Notes under the pieces: model-generated | What the model saw: only the letters and a program-made list of their open reading frames with translations | Database searches by the model: none | Told to the model about the DNA's origin: nothing | NCBI GenBank assembly: GCA_015680685.1 | Contig: MNCI01006964.1 | Span: 156,748-220,747, forward strand | Reading direction: 5' to 3' | Source of the DNA: Gnetum montanum | Taxonomy: Eukaryota; Streptophyta; Gnetopsida; Gnetales; Gnetaceae | DNA: 64,000 bases | Program-made: the position numbers and the translations under genes | Part shown: piece by piece, positions 36,071 to 47,918 of the stretch | Position numbering within the stretch: the first letter of the stretch is position 1 | Layout: each line of letters starts with the position of its first letter

Positions 36071-38413
36071 CTTTTTTTTCATTTTGATATTATCTATATA
36101 TTTGTGGGGTTGTTGGATGGAACGATAAGATGTGCAAATTGGTGATGCTATTATGAATGATATGTTGCAATGAAATTATTTTTGAAATTATACATATATG
36201 AACATGTTTGTTATTATGTGCTAGGAACTAGATTTTAAGAATAGTAAGATTTTTAATGAATTCTAAGTTGGTTGGTCATGTCAACATAGCCTTGTTGATG
36301 CATCCTTGGATGCATTAATGCATATGCATCAATGATGATCTTCCCTAAGCCTATATAAGGATGCGTTGATGCATATGTGTTAATGTTGATCCTTCCTAAG
36401 CTTATATAAATGTGTAAGCATCAATGGGGCTACGTCGAGGTGTGTATTTCAACGTACCCAACTAACTTAGACTTTATTACTTTTCATTACTATGCTAGGA
36501 GTTAATGGTGAGAGTTAATTTGGTCTTATGGGAGGTACTTTTTCTCTATATTTTATTAGCAAGATGTTTGATTTGATATGCGTTTTTTATGATAGCCATG
36601 CATCATGCACAAGTTTCAGCCTAATTACATTAGGGTTTCCTTTAGATCACAATACATTACAATTTCTTCTTGATTATGAAGGCTACCAGTAGTTGTGGTG
36701 GGATCATGATTGGACCATGGCCAGGTCACAGTTAAGGATGCAAGTAAAACTAGTCATGGTTAGGTTGCAAGATGATCATGATAAGGGATAGAAGTTGGAT
36801 AGATCATGTTGGATCTACAATGGACTCATGACGATCTTTTTGGAAATTTTTTTTTTATCTATTTTTAGGTAGATAGTGAGTGACATTAGGATCATGAATG
36901 GTTTGTAGTGCTAGGCATGACACCAAAAAAAGCCATAACAAGGTTGTTCATAGTTATAATTGAGCATTGTAGGTGAGTTGTGACCCACACTTGGGTGGTA
37001 AAAGGGCTAGAGTAGGTAGACAATCTTATGTAATATGCTAGGAGAATTCAATGTATGAGAGGGATCTTGGAATAGGCCAGTGAAATCTCTAAGATGATGT
37101 TATATTCATGTTGTACTTGCAAATTTATAACCTTCATAAGTATGTTTTATTTGTATAGGTTGTATTATTAGTTATGTAAGCTTAAGCCTATGTTATCTAT
37201 GTATCTTTTCTATATTATGGCCCTTGTGTGGAATAGATAAGAGAGTTGGCTTTGGGTATGTGTGACTTGGTTGTACATGCGATAGAACACTTATCTCAAT
37301 GTGATGTGTGAATTGAATGTGTTTTATATAATAATGTGAGTGGACTCTTATCTAGTACCTAGACAACTTGAGTATGAGGATGTGTATTGGAAATGATTTT
37401 GGTAGGTGTATGTATCATAGCTTGCTCATGGTCAATGGCTTAAATTAATTTGACATGATTAGAAGTGATACTAGGCACACTATGAGTTAATTATGTTACA
37501 TTAGAGGGTTAGATTTATGTTTAGGTATGATCTAGTATGCTTAGGTATGATGTGCATTTGCTTATGGATTACTTATGTTTATGTAATAGCACAACATGAG
37601 AGTCGTAACTTTGCACACAACTATGCCTTGATATGATGATGTATAAAACAATTGTTGGTACTTGGCAATGCTATTAATATAATTTATGATACTCAATTAT
37701 GTATTGGTATGATGAGGAACATCATGATTTTTAATATGGATGGTGCATGTAGCATAGGTTGTTGTGGCCATTGCCTTGAATTGATGGATTATGTCTTGAG
37801 AAATATTGATACATTGTAATTATGATGTATTATGATGAAGTGGAGATAACATGAGCATCTATACTAGTTGGTAATGAGGCATCCTAGAAGATTTGGAATG
37901 ATGCCCACTATGATGCATTAGTGATACTTCTATCTTACTACTTGTACTAAAAGTGGAAGAGTATAGGCTTAGCCTATTATTGGTAAGAGATCTTAGGATG
38001 TTAGTAATACCTGAATCTAGCATCTAGAAGGTTAATGGCCTAGGATAGTAGATGAGGTAGTAGGCACTAGCACCAACAAAAAAATAAGTACTATGAAAAC
38101 TAATAAAATACCTATAGGCATTGTTAGTTACATGAGGACTCATGTTGATGATATCATGCTTAGACTGAATGTGGATGTGTTAACTGGCATGGAGGCTATG
38201 TGATTATGATTATGTTTTGATGTACCTTATGGAATTGATTGTGTAACCATTTAATAATTTTATCATTTTTAATATTTTTATATTTTTATAAGACTTGAAA
38301 GGCTAATAAAGATAAATTCTAAGGTAAGAATAATAAAAATGCTTTTACACGTAAGGATAGAAAATATATGCTAAGTGTTTGTATCTACTACAATTACTGG
38401 GGGGAGGGGGAGA
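36071..38413 (+). repeat. Right flank of D with old repeat R2
   Basis: No gene is visible. 37140-38300 resembles R1 (7758-8557) in opposite orientation. At 36309-36410 a 51-bp unit is tandemly duplicated, each copy ending in a TATA box (CTATATAAG, CTTATATAAA). This suggests a promoter, perhaps of an unrecognised LTR. A G-rich run lies at 38399-38412. Confidence 0.4.
36309..36410 (+). promoter_or_regulatory. Tandem 51-bp unit with two TATA boxes
   Basis: Unit 1 (36309-36359) and unit 2 (36360-36410) share GATGC(A/G)TT(A/G)ATGCATATG, CCTAAGC and TATATAA in the same order. Whether transcription starts downstream is unknown. Confidence 0.45.
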
Positions 38414-38560
38414 TGTTGGAACTCAAAAGAATTGAAACATAGATACACCTTAAGATATATATTCTAAATAGAACTTTATAATTAGCATTTGCTTACTAGA
38501 ATCAAACCCATGATGTGGAGCTTCTAATTCAATAGCTTTACCACTAGGCTAATGCCATAT
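38414..38560 (-). mobile_element. tRNA-derived SINE, copy S1
   Basis: On the - strand an A box (TTAGCCTAGTGGTAAAG, 38536-38552) and a B box (GGGTTTGATTC, 38499-38509) lie at tRNA-like spacing. A tail through TTTCAATTCTTTTGAGTTCCAACA follows, ending at 38414. The same head and tail recur near 47410, 47785, 49560 and 51161, and tails alone near 45799 and 48244. Confidence 0.75.
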
Positions 38561-38877
38561 TGTTAACTACTACAAATACTACTAAATTACCATGTCGTTA
38601 TCCTATGTTTTGCCTTTTTTGGGTTCCAACATCCCAAAGTCTTTATCATACCCTAGTTTAGAGACCCTTTGTACCCTTCTATTTGTATGTTTGACCTCAC
38701 TTTGATTTGAATACTTAACCCCTTATTTATTAAATTATTTGTTTTAATGTTTGGTTGATTGTTAGCCTAATTTTCTTAGTGTTATATAATTATAATTATT
38801 TTCTTTATGAGCTATGTATATTTTGTGTAAAATTATATGAGGTTTAACTATGACTTAATATGCTATGTGACCTTAAT
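38561..38877. other. No recognisable feature
   Basis: AT-rich sequence between SINE S1 and element F. GGTTCCAACATC (about 38622-38633) is the reverse complement of the S1 tail end, possibly a remnant of another SINE 3' end. Confidence 0.4.
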
Positions 38878-39868
38878 TAGATTATTTTTATTAAGGTAAA
38901 ATTTTTGAATTTTTTTGTTTTACAAATTTATAGCAATCTACTATATCAAATGACATAGACAACTTGATTGTTAAAAATATGAAAATATTTTTGATTTCAT
39001 ATTTATAATATTTTCACGATTTGGATAATTTTTAGGCTGATATTAGGCTTTTTGTAAAGCTCGTTCTACAATATATAAGCTTGTAAAATTTTATATCAAT
39101 TGGAATTTATTTGATGATTCAAATTTGTCCTGCAAAAGGAGTATTGAATAAAAATATTTAGCTACTAGAATAAAAATTTTTGAATTGTGATATTTATACC
39201 TCAACAATATAAGCGAGTTATGAAGTGAGTGAATACTTGATATGAAGATATTTGAACAATCTACCTTCATGTAAAAGTTGAACTTGATTTAAGTTAATTT
39301 GATAGTCAAAATTAATTACATAATAGTAGCCTTTAAAGTGATTGTTCCACTTCTTATATTAATATATTGGTAAATGTTGGTAAATATGATGAATTAATGA
39401 TGAATGATGAAAATTAGTGAATAATTGTGAACGATAAATTATTGATGAATTTTTGAAACATTGAATTAAATAGTCAATTGATGAATCTACTACACATACA
39501 ATATGATTTTCCCAAGAAGATATAGATATTTGAGAGGACTAAGTTTGTCTATGATGGATAAGGCTTTCTCAATAGCTAAAGAGACCTGGAAAATGAATAG
39601 ACATGTTATACTAGGATCATTATAATAATACATCCATCTATTAATTTTTTAAAAAGAATACTAAATAAAAATCCTACTTGAGTTATGATCTATTAACTTC
39701 AATAAAAGAGATAAAATTACATGGCCTTTTTTTCTTAATTCACAAGCTTTTTATGATAAATATGCCCTTCAATCACTTTAAATTTTGAAAAATGATGCTA
39801 ATTTCTTATTCTATGATTGAAACCATGACAATAGCAATCATTAAATGATGAACATGATAATTCCAAGT
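38878..39868 (-). repeat. 3' LTR of element F, first segment (split by E)
   Basis: It aligns with 44875-46025, for example TAAAATT(T/C)TA(T/G)ATCAATT(G/A)GAATTTATTTGAT and the end AACATGATAATTCCAAGT against AGCATGATGAGTCCAAGT. Element E breaks it 16 bp before its end. Confidence 0.75.
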
Positions 39869-40817
39869 TGGTGCAGGGTTTGCACCTCAATATACCCCAA
39901 TAAGACCCAATCCACAACTTCTAAGAAAATCTAGATTAGAAAATAAGAACAACACAATAAAATGGAGAAACTCTCCCTTATATTAAGAAAATTCTCAAAA
40001 TACATATAAAATATAGCAAAGATGAGGATTCAAGATCAACTCATAACTTTTCGAAGGATCTTAGAAGTCATACTTGACCCCTCTTAATCCTCAATTACTC
40101 ATAATGGAGCCCAAGCTCAAGAAAAGGCACTTATAAGAGATTATTCTAATCTCTCTCAAGTGCTCTTCCTTACCTCTCACTCAAGTTCCTTGCACAAGCT
40201 CTCCTCCTGTAACTCTCACAAGCTTTCTTTCCTACTCATGGTTAAGGTTATGCTCTCTCTCCTCTCAACAATGGTAAATTACATCAATATTTATAGGCAA
40301 CCAGAAGGTAAAAACTTTAGAAACCTTTCTTCAACTCAACTTGACATTCATTAAATGCTTTCCAAGTCTTCTCACCTTCTTCCTGGTTTTTTCCATCATA
40401 CTTTGGCTATTTCTAAAATTGGAATGGGCATTTTTAGAAGTTTCCTCATGTGTCTAGGTCATCTCTAGCTTTGCTTAAATGTATACTATGAAAGCCTTGT
40501 TTTCACAAGAGACGTCTACTATTTTTGGTAGATGTCTACTGTGGTCTTGAGACATCTAGACTTTAGGTGAGACATCTTAGGGGAGACGTCTATCCTATAG
40601 GTGCCAAGAATAAAAATGCTCATTTTGATGTTGATAGCCTCCAAATGCCTCCAAACAAGTCCCCATAGATCTTGGAACCATTTAAACTCATCAAAATGAG
40701 ACAAAACACCCTGAAACATGCCAAAACATCCAAGAGTCATCCCCAACAAAATCAGCACAAAAAGACACATAGTATGTAGGGTAGAACAAGGGGATCAGAA
40801 GAGGTGTGCCCACACCA
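39869..40817 (-). repeat. 3' LTR of element E
   Basis: 949 bp, from TGGTGCAGGGTTTGCACC to GTGCCCACACCA, partner 42598-43565. It includes a run of GAGACATCT/GATGTCTACT-type repeats (40508-40596) and TATTTATAGG (about 40289-40299; CCTATAAATA on the - strand) as a TATA candidate. Confidence 0.85.
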
Positions 40818-40831
40818 ACTCTCCCACCCTT
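40818..40831 (-). other. Polypurine tract of element E
   Basis: AAGGGTGGGAGAGT on the - strand, immediately before LTR start TGGTGTGGG. Confidence 0.7.
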
Positions 40832-41035
40832 AAAATGTTATGCTTCATGATCTTTCACAAGCTAGAAGGCACCATGCCCCCATGACTCAAGGTCACTATA
40901 ATAATCATGACTCAAAGCATTACAAACATGAGAATAAATATCATTGGAGGTTTTGGTTTTAAGCTTTTCTTGCTCATGGGGGCTTGTCCTCATGCCCCAT
41001 CATGCTTCCTTCATTTGATCTTCTCCTTGGAATGC

Positions 41036-42464
41036 TTAACTTGCATCCCCATGATGACACAAACCTATAACAAATAAAGAAAAAGAAAAAGGATTAGTCT
41101 TTCTTAATTCAACATCATTTCTTCTTTTCTTTTTCCTCTTCTTCTTGGTGTTTGGAAGACTACCACTTAGCTTCCTTTCATTACCACCATGTATATTACT
41201 TTCATGTTGCACTTCCATTTTACAGTAAAGACAATCAAATCCATCAACACACTTCATAAATTTATCGTTGCTATAATCAATAGCAAGAATCTCCAAATTT
41301 TGGAAAATTATGTCATGATTAATTTCTTCACTTACATCAGTAATGACCTTCTCATAATGACTATTCCAATAACCATCATCATCAAACAATTTACCATTAT
41401 TAGTCTTCCTCTTACTAACAATAGCATCAAAAGTCACAACATGACTATCAATCTCTTCACAATCACCACAATGATCATGATGGTCATCATTACCATTGAA
41501 AAAACCACTACCAAGCTAAAGTGAAAAACTAGCATCCATTACACTAGCTTCAACATGAGAGACATTACTACCATCAACAAGGTCAAGCTCACTCTTACTT
41601 ACCACATCATGGCTTCTCCCATCCATCCTTAGTTCAACTTAATCTTCAATATGTGCCTACCTAATCTCATCAAAGCTTGAAGATTCAAGATGCCAAATAG
41701 GAGTTCCCAATTCCAATGGCTTCTCCTCTTCAAAGGAATAATCAATAAGCTCTTCCTCCTACATTGGAGGTACCAACTTAAAAGGTAAACTCTCTTCCAT
41801 GGCCTTAACATCAAAAACATCATTAAAGCAATTATTCTTCCATATACCTTGGCTACAAGACTCACTTCTCTCCCATGAGATAGTATCAACTTGACTTAGA
41901 AACTCATTTCCCTTGCCACAAGGTATAGAATAATTTCAAAAAGAATGAGTATCATACCTTCTAGTGCTATCCTTGATCCTCCTTGAAGAAGTCCTTTGAT
42001 CTTTGCCACTCTCTTGGCTTTGATGCTTCACCTCCCATGATCCATGAGGTAGGAACTCTACTTGATTAGCAACATACACTAGATTGGACTTTGAAGATCT
42101 CTTGATCCATTTTATGAAGCTCTTAGTTCCCTTTCTTGAAACCCTTGAGTATTGAGTACTCCTTCTCTTAATAAGAGATACTTGTGAACTTCTTTTCTCA
42201 TTTCTCTCTACTTCATTAGACCTATCATTTTCCTTTCCTTCTTGAAGGCTAGAAGATATTCTATTAATTCTACTCAAAATAATTTTTCATGTAAGGCTTG
42301 AATTTCTCCATATCCCTTTCTGAAGTTTTTGCAAAATCTTGGTGCTTGTGGACCTTTACTTTGGGAAGAACTTATTGCTTTTCAATAAAAAAATCCTTAA
42401 AGGAGTCCTTAAACTCTTGAAGCTCTTGTCTAAGCTCTTGATATGTCTTCTTCTTTAGAGCCAT
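41036..42464 (-). pseudogene. Internal ORF of element E, unrecognised, broken
   Basis: The ORF starts at ATG 42464 (MALKKKTYQELRQELQEF, coiled-coil-like) and can be followed, through stops and frameshifts, to a stop near 41036. The middle part (42277-41936) is basic and Ser/Arg-rich; the next part is acidic (EEELIDYSFEEEKPLELG near 41770-41720). The last part contains GFDCLYCK and a KKKRKKKRR basic run (41110-41130) like a nuclear localisation signal. It does not look like a reverse transcriptase or a standard gag. It may be a decayed gag-like protein of an unfamiliar lineage or a captured host fragment. Confidence 0.5.
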
Positions 42465-42578
42465 ACCTAAAGCAAAAGGAATGATATTTAAAAGAAAATA
42501 TAAAGATATCTACAATAATGTTCCTTTCATTCAAAGAAAATACCAAGCTTCAACATAGAAGTGTGAAAAGCTCCAAAT

Positions 42579-42595
42579 CTTGGCTATAATACCAA
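42579..42595 (-). other. Primer-binding site of element E (initiator tRNA-Met)
   Basis: On the - strand TTGGTATTATAGCCAAG, close to TGGTATCAGAGCC, lies 2-3 nt inside the 5' LTR end ACACCA. Confidence 0.65.
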
Positions 42596-42597
42596 TC

Positions 42598-43565
42598 TGG
42601 TGTAGGGGTTTGCACCTCAATATACCCCAATAGGATCTAATCCACAACTTCCAAGCAGATCTAGCTTAGAAAATAAGAACATAATAAAATAGAGAAAATA
42701 TCCCTTATATTAAGATAAATCTCGAAATACATATAAAATACAACAAAGATGAGGAGCCAAGCTCAACTCATAACTCTCCAAAGGATCTTAGAGATCATAC
42801 TTGTCCCTTCTCAATCCTTAATTTCTCATGATGGAGCCCAAGCTCAAGACAATACACTTATAAGAGATTCTCTTAATCTATCTCAAGTTCTCCTCCTTGT
42901 CTCTCACTCAAATTCCTTGCACAAGCTCTTCTTCCTTAACTCTCACAAGCTTTCTCTCCTACTCATGGTCAAGGTTATGCTCTCTCTCCTCTCAACAATG
43001 GTGAATTACATTAATATTCATAAGAAATTGAAAGTTAAAAAACCTTAGAAATCATCTCTCAACTCAACTTGAAGTTCTTTAGATGTTTCCCAAGTCTTCT
43101 CACTTTCTCCCTAGCTATTTCCATCTTGCTTTGGTTGTTTCCTAAACAGGAACAGACATTTTTGAAAGTTTCCTCATGCATCTAGATTGTCTCTAGCTTT
43201 TCTTAGATGTCTACTATGAAAGCCTTTCTTTTAGTAGAGCCGTTTGCTATTTTTGGTAGATGTCTACTCTAGTCTTGAGATGTCTACACTTTAGGTGAGA
43301 TGTCTTAGGGAAGACATTTATCTTCTTACCAAGACATCTATCTTACAAGTGCCAAAAATAAAAATGCTTGTTTTGATGTTGGAAGCCTTTGGATGCTTCC
43401 AAAAATGTCCCCATAGATCCTAGAACCTCATAAACTCATCAAAATGAGCCAAAAACACCTTGAAACATGTCAAAACAAGCAAGAATCATCCCCAACAAAA
43501 TCAACACAAAAGACACATAGTATGTAATGTAGAACAAGGCGATTGGAAGAGGTGTCCCTACACCA
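42598..43565 (-). repeat. 5' LTR of element E
   Basis: 968 bp, from TGGTGTAGGGGTTTGCACC to GTGTCCCTACACCA. It aligns from end to end with 39869-40817. Confidence 0.87.
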
Positions 43566-43584
43566 CAAGTGCATGCTAAAATCA
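43566..43584 (-). repeat. 3' LTR of element F, second segment
   Basis: CAAGTGCATGCTAAAATCA, matching CAAGTGCATGTTATAACCA at 46024-46042. It is followed by the polypurine tract AAAGAAGGGATTAT (- strand, 43585-43598). Confidence 0.7.
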
Positions 43585-43598
43585 ATAATCCCTTCTTT

Positions 43599-44849
43599 AG
43601 AGTGTACCTTAGAGTCTTTAGGCTTTGTCTTGGAATTTAGCCAATATTTAATTGATGTCTTTAATAATGGCTCTTCTTTGTTGACTTTTTTGTTCTTGGT
43701 TTTGGTTACTGATGCTTATTTCTTGATAATTTTCTTCTTCTTTGTTTCCCCAAATTCTTGTTGATATATGATGAGTCTATTTAAGTTTTTGATGCTTTGT
43801 GTATCTTAATAAATGAATTTTATTTATCTTCTTTTTTCATGACTTTATTTTGGTGAATTTTTTGATTTCATAATGATGAATGCCAAAATTTGTTCTTCCT
43901 TAGATAGTTCTTATAGGCATAAGTTCAAGTCTTCAATTTCTTCTTTGACTTTCTTAATTTTTAGAAGAAAATTTTAATGTTCAAATTTGGTTGAATTATT
44001 TTGATATGATGGATTTAACATAGATTCAATACAATAAATTTGACTATTCAATTTTCCAACTTTATTTTCTTTATGCTTTCATGAAAAAATATACACATGT
44101 TTTTGTCAAATACTAATTTTTGTAATCTTTATTTTTCAATTGACTAATAAAAAGCAATATTTTTTTGTAAATTTAGCACATAGAATACATATTTAATTTC
44201 AAATATATTTCCACCCTTATAATTGATTATAATGTTTCCCATCTTCAAGCTAAATTTTAACAAGGCCACATGTAAATATGATTTCATTAAAATATTCTAT
44301 GTTTGATGTCATATGATTTGTGCGTCTCCTTTCTAATAGCCACATATTTGATGATATTTGGTTGTTGAGTGAAAGATTGTGTAAAATAGGTTCTTCTATA
44401 CCATTTAGGTTTGACCTTCTTTCACCTTTTGAAGCCTTTCCTTCTTTTTCTTAAGTTTGGTGTTGCTCTCCTTTACTCTTTGGAGTCTTTGATTCTCTTT
44501 TTTCTTTTCAATTGAATCCTCTATGTATTGATATTTTTTATGAAGGAAATCCCACATGTCTTTTTTGTTATGCATATTAATTAAGCAACTTTTAATTTCT
44601 TTTGAAACTGAATCGTAGATTATGCCCCTTATATTTTGATCTTCCTTGTGCATTTCTCAAAATTTTTTTCTACTCTTATTGTTTATGTTTTTTTTATTAT
44701 GAAATTTCCGTTCCTCCAAGAATGTTTTAAACATAATTATAATTCAAAAGTGTCTTTGTCAAAAGCATCCATACTTTAAAATTTTCATAGCCATCATAAA
44801 TGATTGAGCACTTTGAATAATTTTTGGAGATACTTCATTGATCTCCCAT
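43599..44849 (-). pseudogene. Ty1/copia gag and post-protease remnant inside element F
   Basis: 44653-44405 encodes EDQNIRGIIYDSVSKEIKSC then MWDFLHKKYQ, typical of copia gag. Further left (about 44230-44060, read through stops) GGNIFEIKYVFYVLNLQKNI and LVFDKNMCIFF resemble the segment between protease and integrase. Integrase, RT and RNase H are missing, so the element has a large internal deletion. Confidence 0.7.
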
Positions 44850-44874
44850 GGATTCAACCTTCAGTTTTGATATC
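44850..44874 (-). other. Primer-binding site of element F (initiator tRNA-Met, decayed)
   Basis: On the - strand TGATATCAAAACTGAAGG resembles TGGTATCAGAGCC followed by the next tRNA bases. It lies next to the 5' LTR end. Confidence 0.5.
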
Positions 44875-46042
44875 AAAATTATCTTTTTTAAAGCAATAAT
44901 TTTTAGAATATTTCTTTTATTTTGCAAATTTTCAATAGCTCATTTTGTTGGATGATGTGGGTAGTTCGATAGTTAAAAAACTGAATGTTTTCTAATTTTG
45001 TATATATGATATCTTCATGATCTTGATGAGTTTAAAGCTAGTCTTGAGCTTGTTGGAAATATTTTTCTACAATCTCTAAGCCTATAAAATTCTAGATCAA
45101 TTAGAATTTATTTGATATTCAAATATGGCCTAAAAAAGGATATTAAATAAAATTATTTTGCATTTAGAATGGGAATTGTTAAATTTCAAGATGAACATCT
45201 TACCAGTTCAAGAGAGTTATGAGAAGAGTAAAAACTTGATTTGAAGCTCTTTGAATAATATACCTTCCTACAAAATTTGGAGTTGATTTGATAGTTGAAA
45301 TTTGTTACATAAGAGTGATCCTAAATATGATTGTTCAACTTCTTGCATTGATGAATTCGTGAATCTTGATGAATATGATAAATTAATGATGGATGATAAA
45401 AATTGATTAATGAATTGTGAATTTTTGATAAATATGATGAACTAATGGTGGATGATGAAAATTAATTAATTAATTAGTAAATGTTAATAAACATGATAAA
45501 TTAATGATGGATGATGAAAATTAATGAATAACGGTGTATGATGAATTACTAAAAATTTGAATTAAATCTTCAATGGATGAATTTGTTACATGTACAACAT
45601 GATTTTCCCAAGAATACATAGGAATTTGATGGGACTAAGCTTGGATATGATATATAGGGCTTCCCCAATGACTAAAGAAATTTGAAAAATTAATGGACAT
45701 GTGAGATTGGGTCCTTCTACTTAAACATTCATCTATCACTATTTTTAATAAATTAAATAAAAATCCTACTTGACTTATGACTATTTTATTTCAATGAATA
45801 AAGGAGTGTTGAAACTTGAAATAAGTGAAACATAGGTAAACCCCAAGATTTATAGAAGCTTATTTCAATGAAAGAGATAAAATTTTATGGCTTTGTTTCC
45901 TAGTATACATGTTTTTCTATAGTAAATATGTCCTTGGATCACTTAAAATTTTGGAAAATGATGCTCATGTCTTCTAAGCTTGAAACCATAAGAACAATTA
46001 TTAAATAATGAGCATGATGAGTCCAAGTGCATGTTATAACCA
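44875..46042 (-). repeat. 5' LTR of element F
   Basis: About 1.17 kb. It is longer than its partner mainly through a SINE insertion (45799-45859) and a repeated TGATAAATTAATGATGGATGAT segment (45379-45530, three copies). Confidence 0.72.
45786..45872 (-). mobile_element. 5'-truncated SINE with 13-bp target duplication inside F's 5' LTR
   Basis: A 61-bp insert (45799-45859) is the tail half of the SINE family (CTTCTATAAATCTTGGGG... to GTTTCAACACTC on the - strand). It is flanked by TTATTTCAATGAA at 45786-45798 and 45860-45872. The left LTR of F has the undisturbed site (ACTTCAATAAAAGAGATAAA, about 39696-39715). Confidence 0.85.
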
Positions 46043-46617
46043 ATAGATTATTTTTTTAGGTGCTTCCTAATTTTTTATCCTAATTATTAGATTAGCTATT
46101 CTTTATGTCATCATGATGTGTTACCACATTTTCTGATTATTTAGTTTTGAATTCTTAACCTAATACTTTATAAAAAATGTTTATATTATTTTTTATTTCA
46201 TAAGATATAAATATATAGTAGTAGTTTTCTATATAAGTTATGTAAATATTTTTTCTTTTTATCTAGCTAAATGTACTATGGTAGTTCATGTTATTTTTAT
46301 TGATAGCTTGATTAATTTATTTTAGAAAGTTTGTTTACATGTTAAGCTTATGTGCCTATATTTCATATATAGCTTGGATAAAAATTATATTTTTTTATCA
46401 AGTTTATTATAAATCATAATAATACTATGGCTCTAGAATCTTTTTTCATTTGTTGATATATCACATAGTTTAAACCCTTGATGGGTTGTTGACTAGCCAA
46501 TGCTTATGCTTGTATGTTGAGCCTATGTTGTACTATACTTGTGCTAGTATATTTTTTTGGTATTTTTGTTTTATTTTTAATGTTTGGATATGATTTATAT
46601 GGATGTTTTTTTTTCTA
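46043..46617. other. No recognisable feature
   Basis: T-rich sequence without gene or repeat signals that can be supported. Confidence 0.5.
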
Positions 46618-47250
46618 ATGAAAAACAAATTGCTCACTACAAACAATTCCACTACCTTGGATCAATCTTGCAATTATATGGTAAAATTGATATAGTCATA
46701 AGAAATAGAATTGAGGTAGGATGGTCAAAATGGAGATAGGCTATTGGTGTTCTATATGATCAAAGAATACTAATAAAATTCAAGGATAAATTTATAGGAC
46801 AATCATTAGACTTGTTATTTTATATGGTGTTGAATGTTTGATAGTACTAAAGAGGCATGAACAATATATCAATGTAGCAAAAATGTAAATGCTTCAATGG
46901 GTGTTAAATGTTACTAGAAGAGATCAATTGCATAATATAGAAATTAGAGAAAAGATTGGTATGAATTCTATTTTAGATAAACTACAATAATGATAGCATA
47001 TATGGTTTAGATATGTACAAAGAAGATTAGAGAATGAGACCATAAACAAAAGTTGCCATGTCATTGTTCTAGAAAAGCCACTGAAAGAAAGACTAAAGAA
47101 GATATGGTAAAAAATAATTGAAGATGATTTGAAGAATCTAAAAATAAGAAAAAAAAAGATCTAGCTCTTCATAGATATGAATGATAAAAAATAACTCATG
47201 TAGTTAACCTCATTTTTTTAGGACAAGACTAGGATGATGATGATGATGTT
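46618..47250 (+). mobile_element. RTE-type LINE, 3' end of reverse transcriptase
   Basis: Read with frameshifts: FHYLGSILQLYGKID, IEVGWSKW, ILYGVECLIVLKRHEQ, MLQWVLNVTRRDQLHN, WFRYVQRRLENE and THVVNLIFLGQD, in the order of an RTE C-terminal half. It ends in GATGATGATGATGATG (47233-47248), the usual RTE 3' repeat. It is 5' truncated and has stops. Confidence 0.82.
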
Positions 47251-47400
47251 ATGTGCACTAACCTTATTGAAGTTTTGAGTAAGCAAGTATCAAGTACTAA
47301 GTGGATAATTGGTGTATGAGGTTATACATTGAGCATGTGGTATGCTATGACTACTATATACTTGAGTGCTTATACTATGCTCTTATATTTTATTTTTCTT

Positions 47401-47558
47401 AATCAATAAGATGTTATCCTAGTGGTAAGACTCTTAATTTTAAAGCTCCAAGTTATGGATTTACTTCTAGTAAGAAATTTTAAGTTATAAAGTTTTAATG
47501 AGACTATATATCTTAGGATGTACCTATATTACCATTATTTTAGGGTTTTAGCACGTCC
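47401..47558 (+). mobile_element. tRNA-derived SINE, copy S2
   Basis: A box TTATCCTAGTGGTAAGAC (47414-47431), weakened B box near 47457, and tail TGTACCTATATTACCATTATT. Possible 11-bp target duplication TTATTTTTCTT at 47390-47400 and 47559-47569. Confidence 0.7.
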
Positions 47559-47784
47559 TTATTTTTCTTTATTAATATGATATTTATTTATTTATTTAAA
47601 GTAATAACATAGAAGTATCCTCTAAATAGCATAATTACAATTCAAACCATATATATTGCATAAATTATAGCTTTTATAACTTGTACATTAGTAGGAGGGG
47701 TTTTGGATCCTAAAAAAAGAATAATAATATTAAAAATTTTAGAGTACATTAAATCATTAAAGAGAGAGTCTAAAAATTCCCAAT

Positions 47785-47918
47785 GAGGTGTTAGCATAGT
47801 GGTATGGGTTTTGGCTTGGTAACCCCAAGTCACAAGTTTAATTCTACTAAGTAGCACTTATAAACTTCTATAAATCTTGGGTTCTACCTATCTTTCAATT
47901 ATTTCAAGTTCCAACACT
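47785..47918 (+). mobile_element. tRNA-derived SINE, copy S3
   Basis: A box TTAGCATAGTGGTATGG (47791-47807), B box AGTTTAATTCTA (47837-47848), and tail CTTCTATAAATCTTGGGTTC ... TTATTTCAAGTTCCAACA. The tail is nearly the same as the truncated copy at 45799-45859. Confidence 0.72.

Larger units (their letters stand above)
39869..43565 (-). mobile_element. Element E: non-autonomous LTR retrotransposon with an unrelated internal ORF
   Basis: 3697 bp, LTRs 39869-40817 and 42598-43565, target duplication CAAGT (39864-39868, 43566-43570). Primer site TTGGTATTATAGCCAAG (initiator-Met type) and polypurine tract AAGGGTGGGAGAGT place its sense on the - strand. The 1.78-kb interior has no recognisable protease, RT, RNase H or integrase, only a degraded charged ORF. 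It fits a LARD-like element mobilised by another element's proteins. The family is not recognised. Confidence 0.88.
38878..46042 (-). mobile_element. Element F: internally deleted Ty1/copia retrotransposon, interrupted by element E
   Basis: The left (3') LTR is 38878-39868 plus 43566-43584. The right (5') LTR is 44875-46042. The two are clearly homologous, though diverged. The internal region is only about 1.3 kb and holds an initiator-Met primer site, part of gag and a scrap after the protease. RT and integrase are absent. Outer ends are approximate and no target duplication was found. Confidence 0.75.

Noticed and set aside
38413-38633. Terminal inverted repeat GATGTTGGAAC ... GTTCCAACATC suggesting a DNA transposon
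   Set aside because: The left arm is the end of SINE S1. The right arm may be a second SINE tail in the other direction. No flanking duplication is visible.
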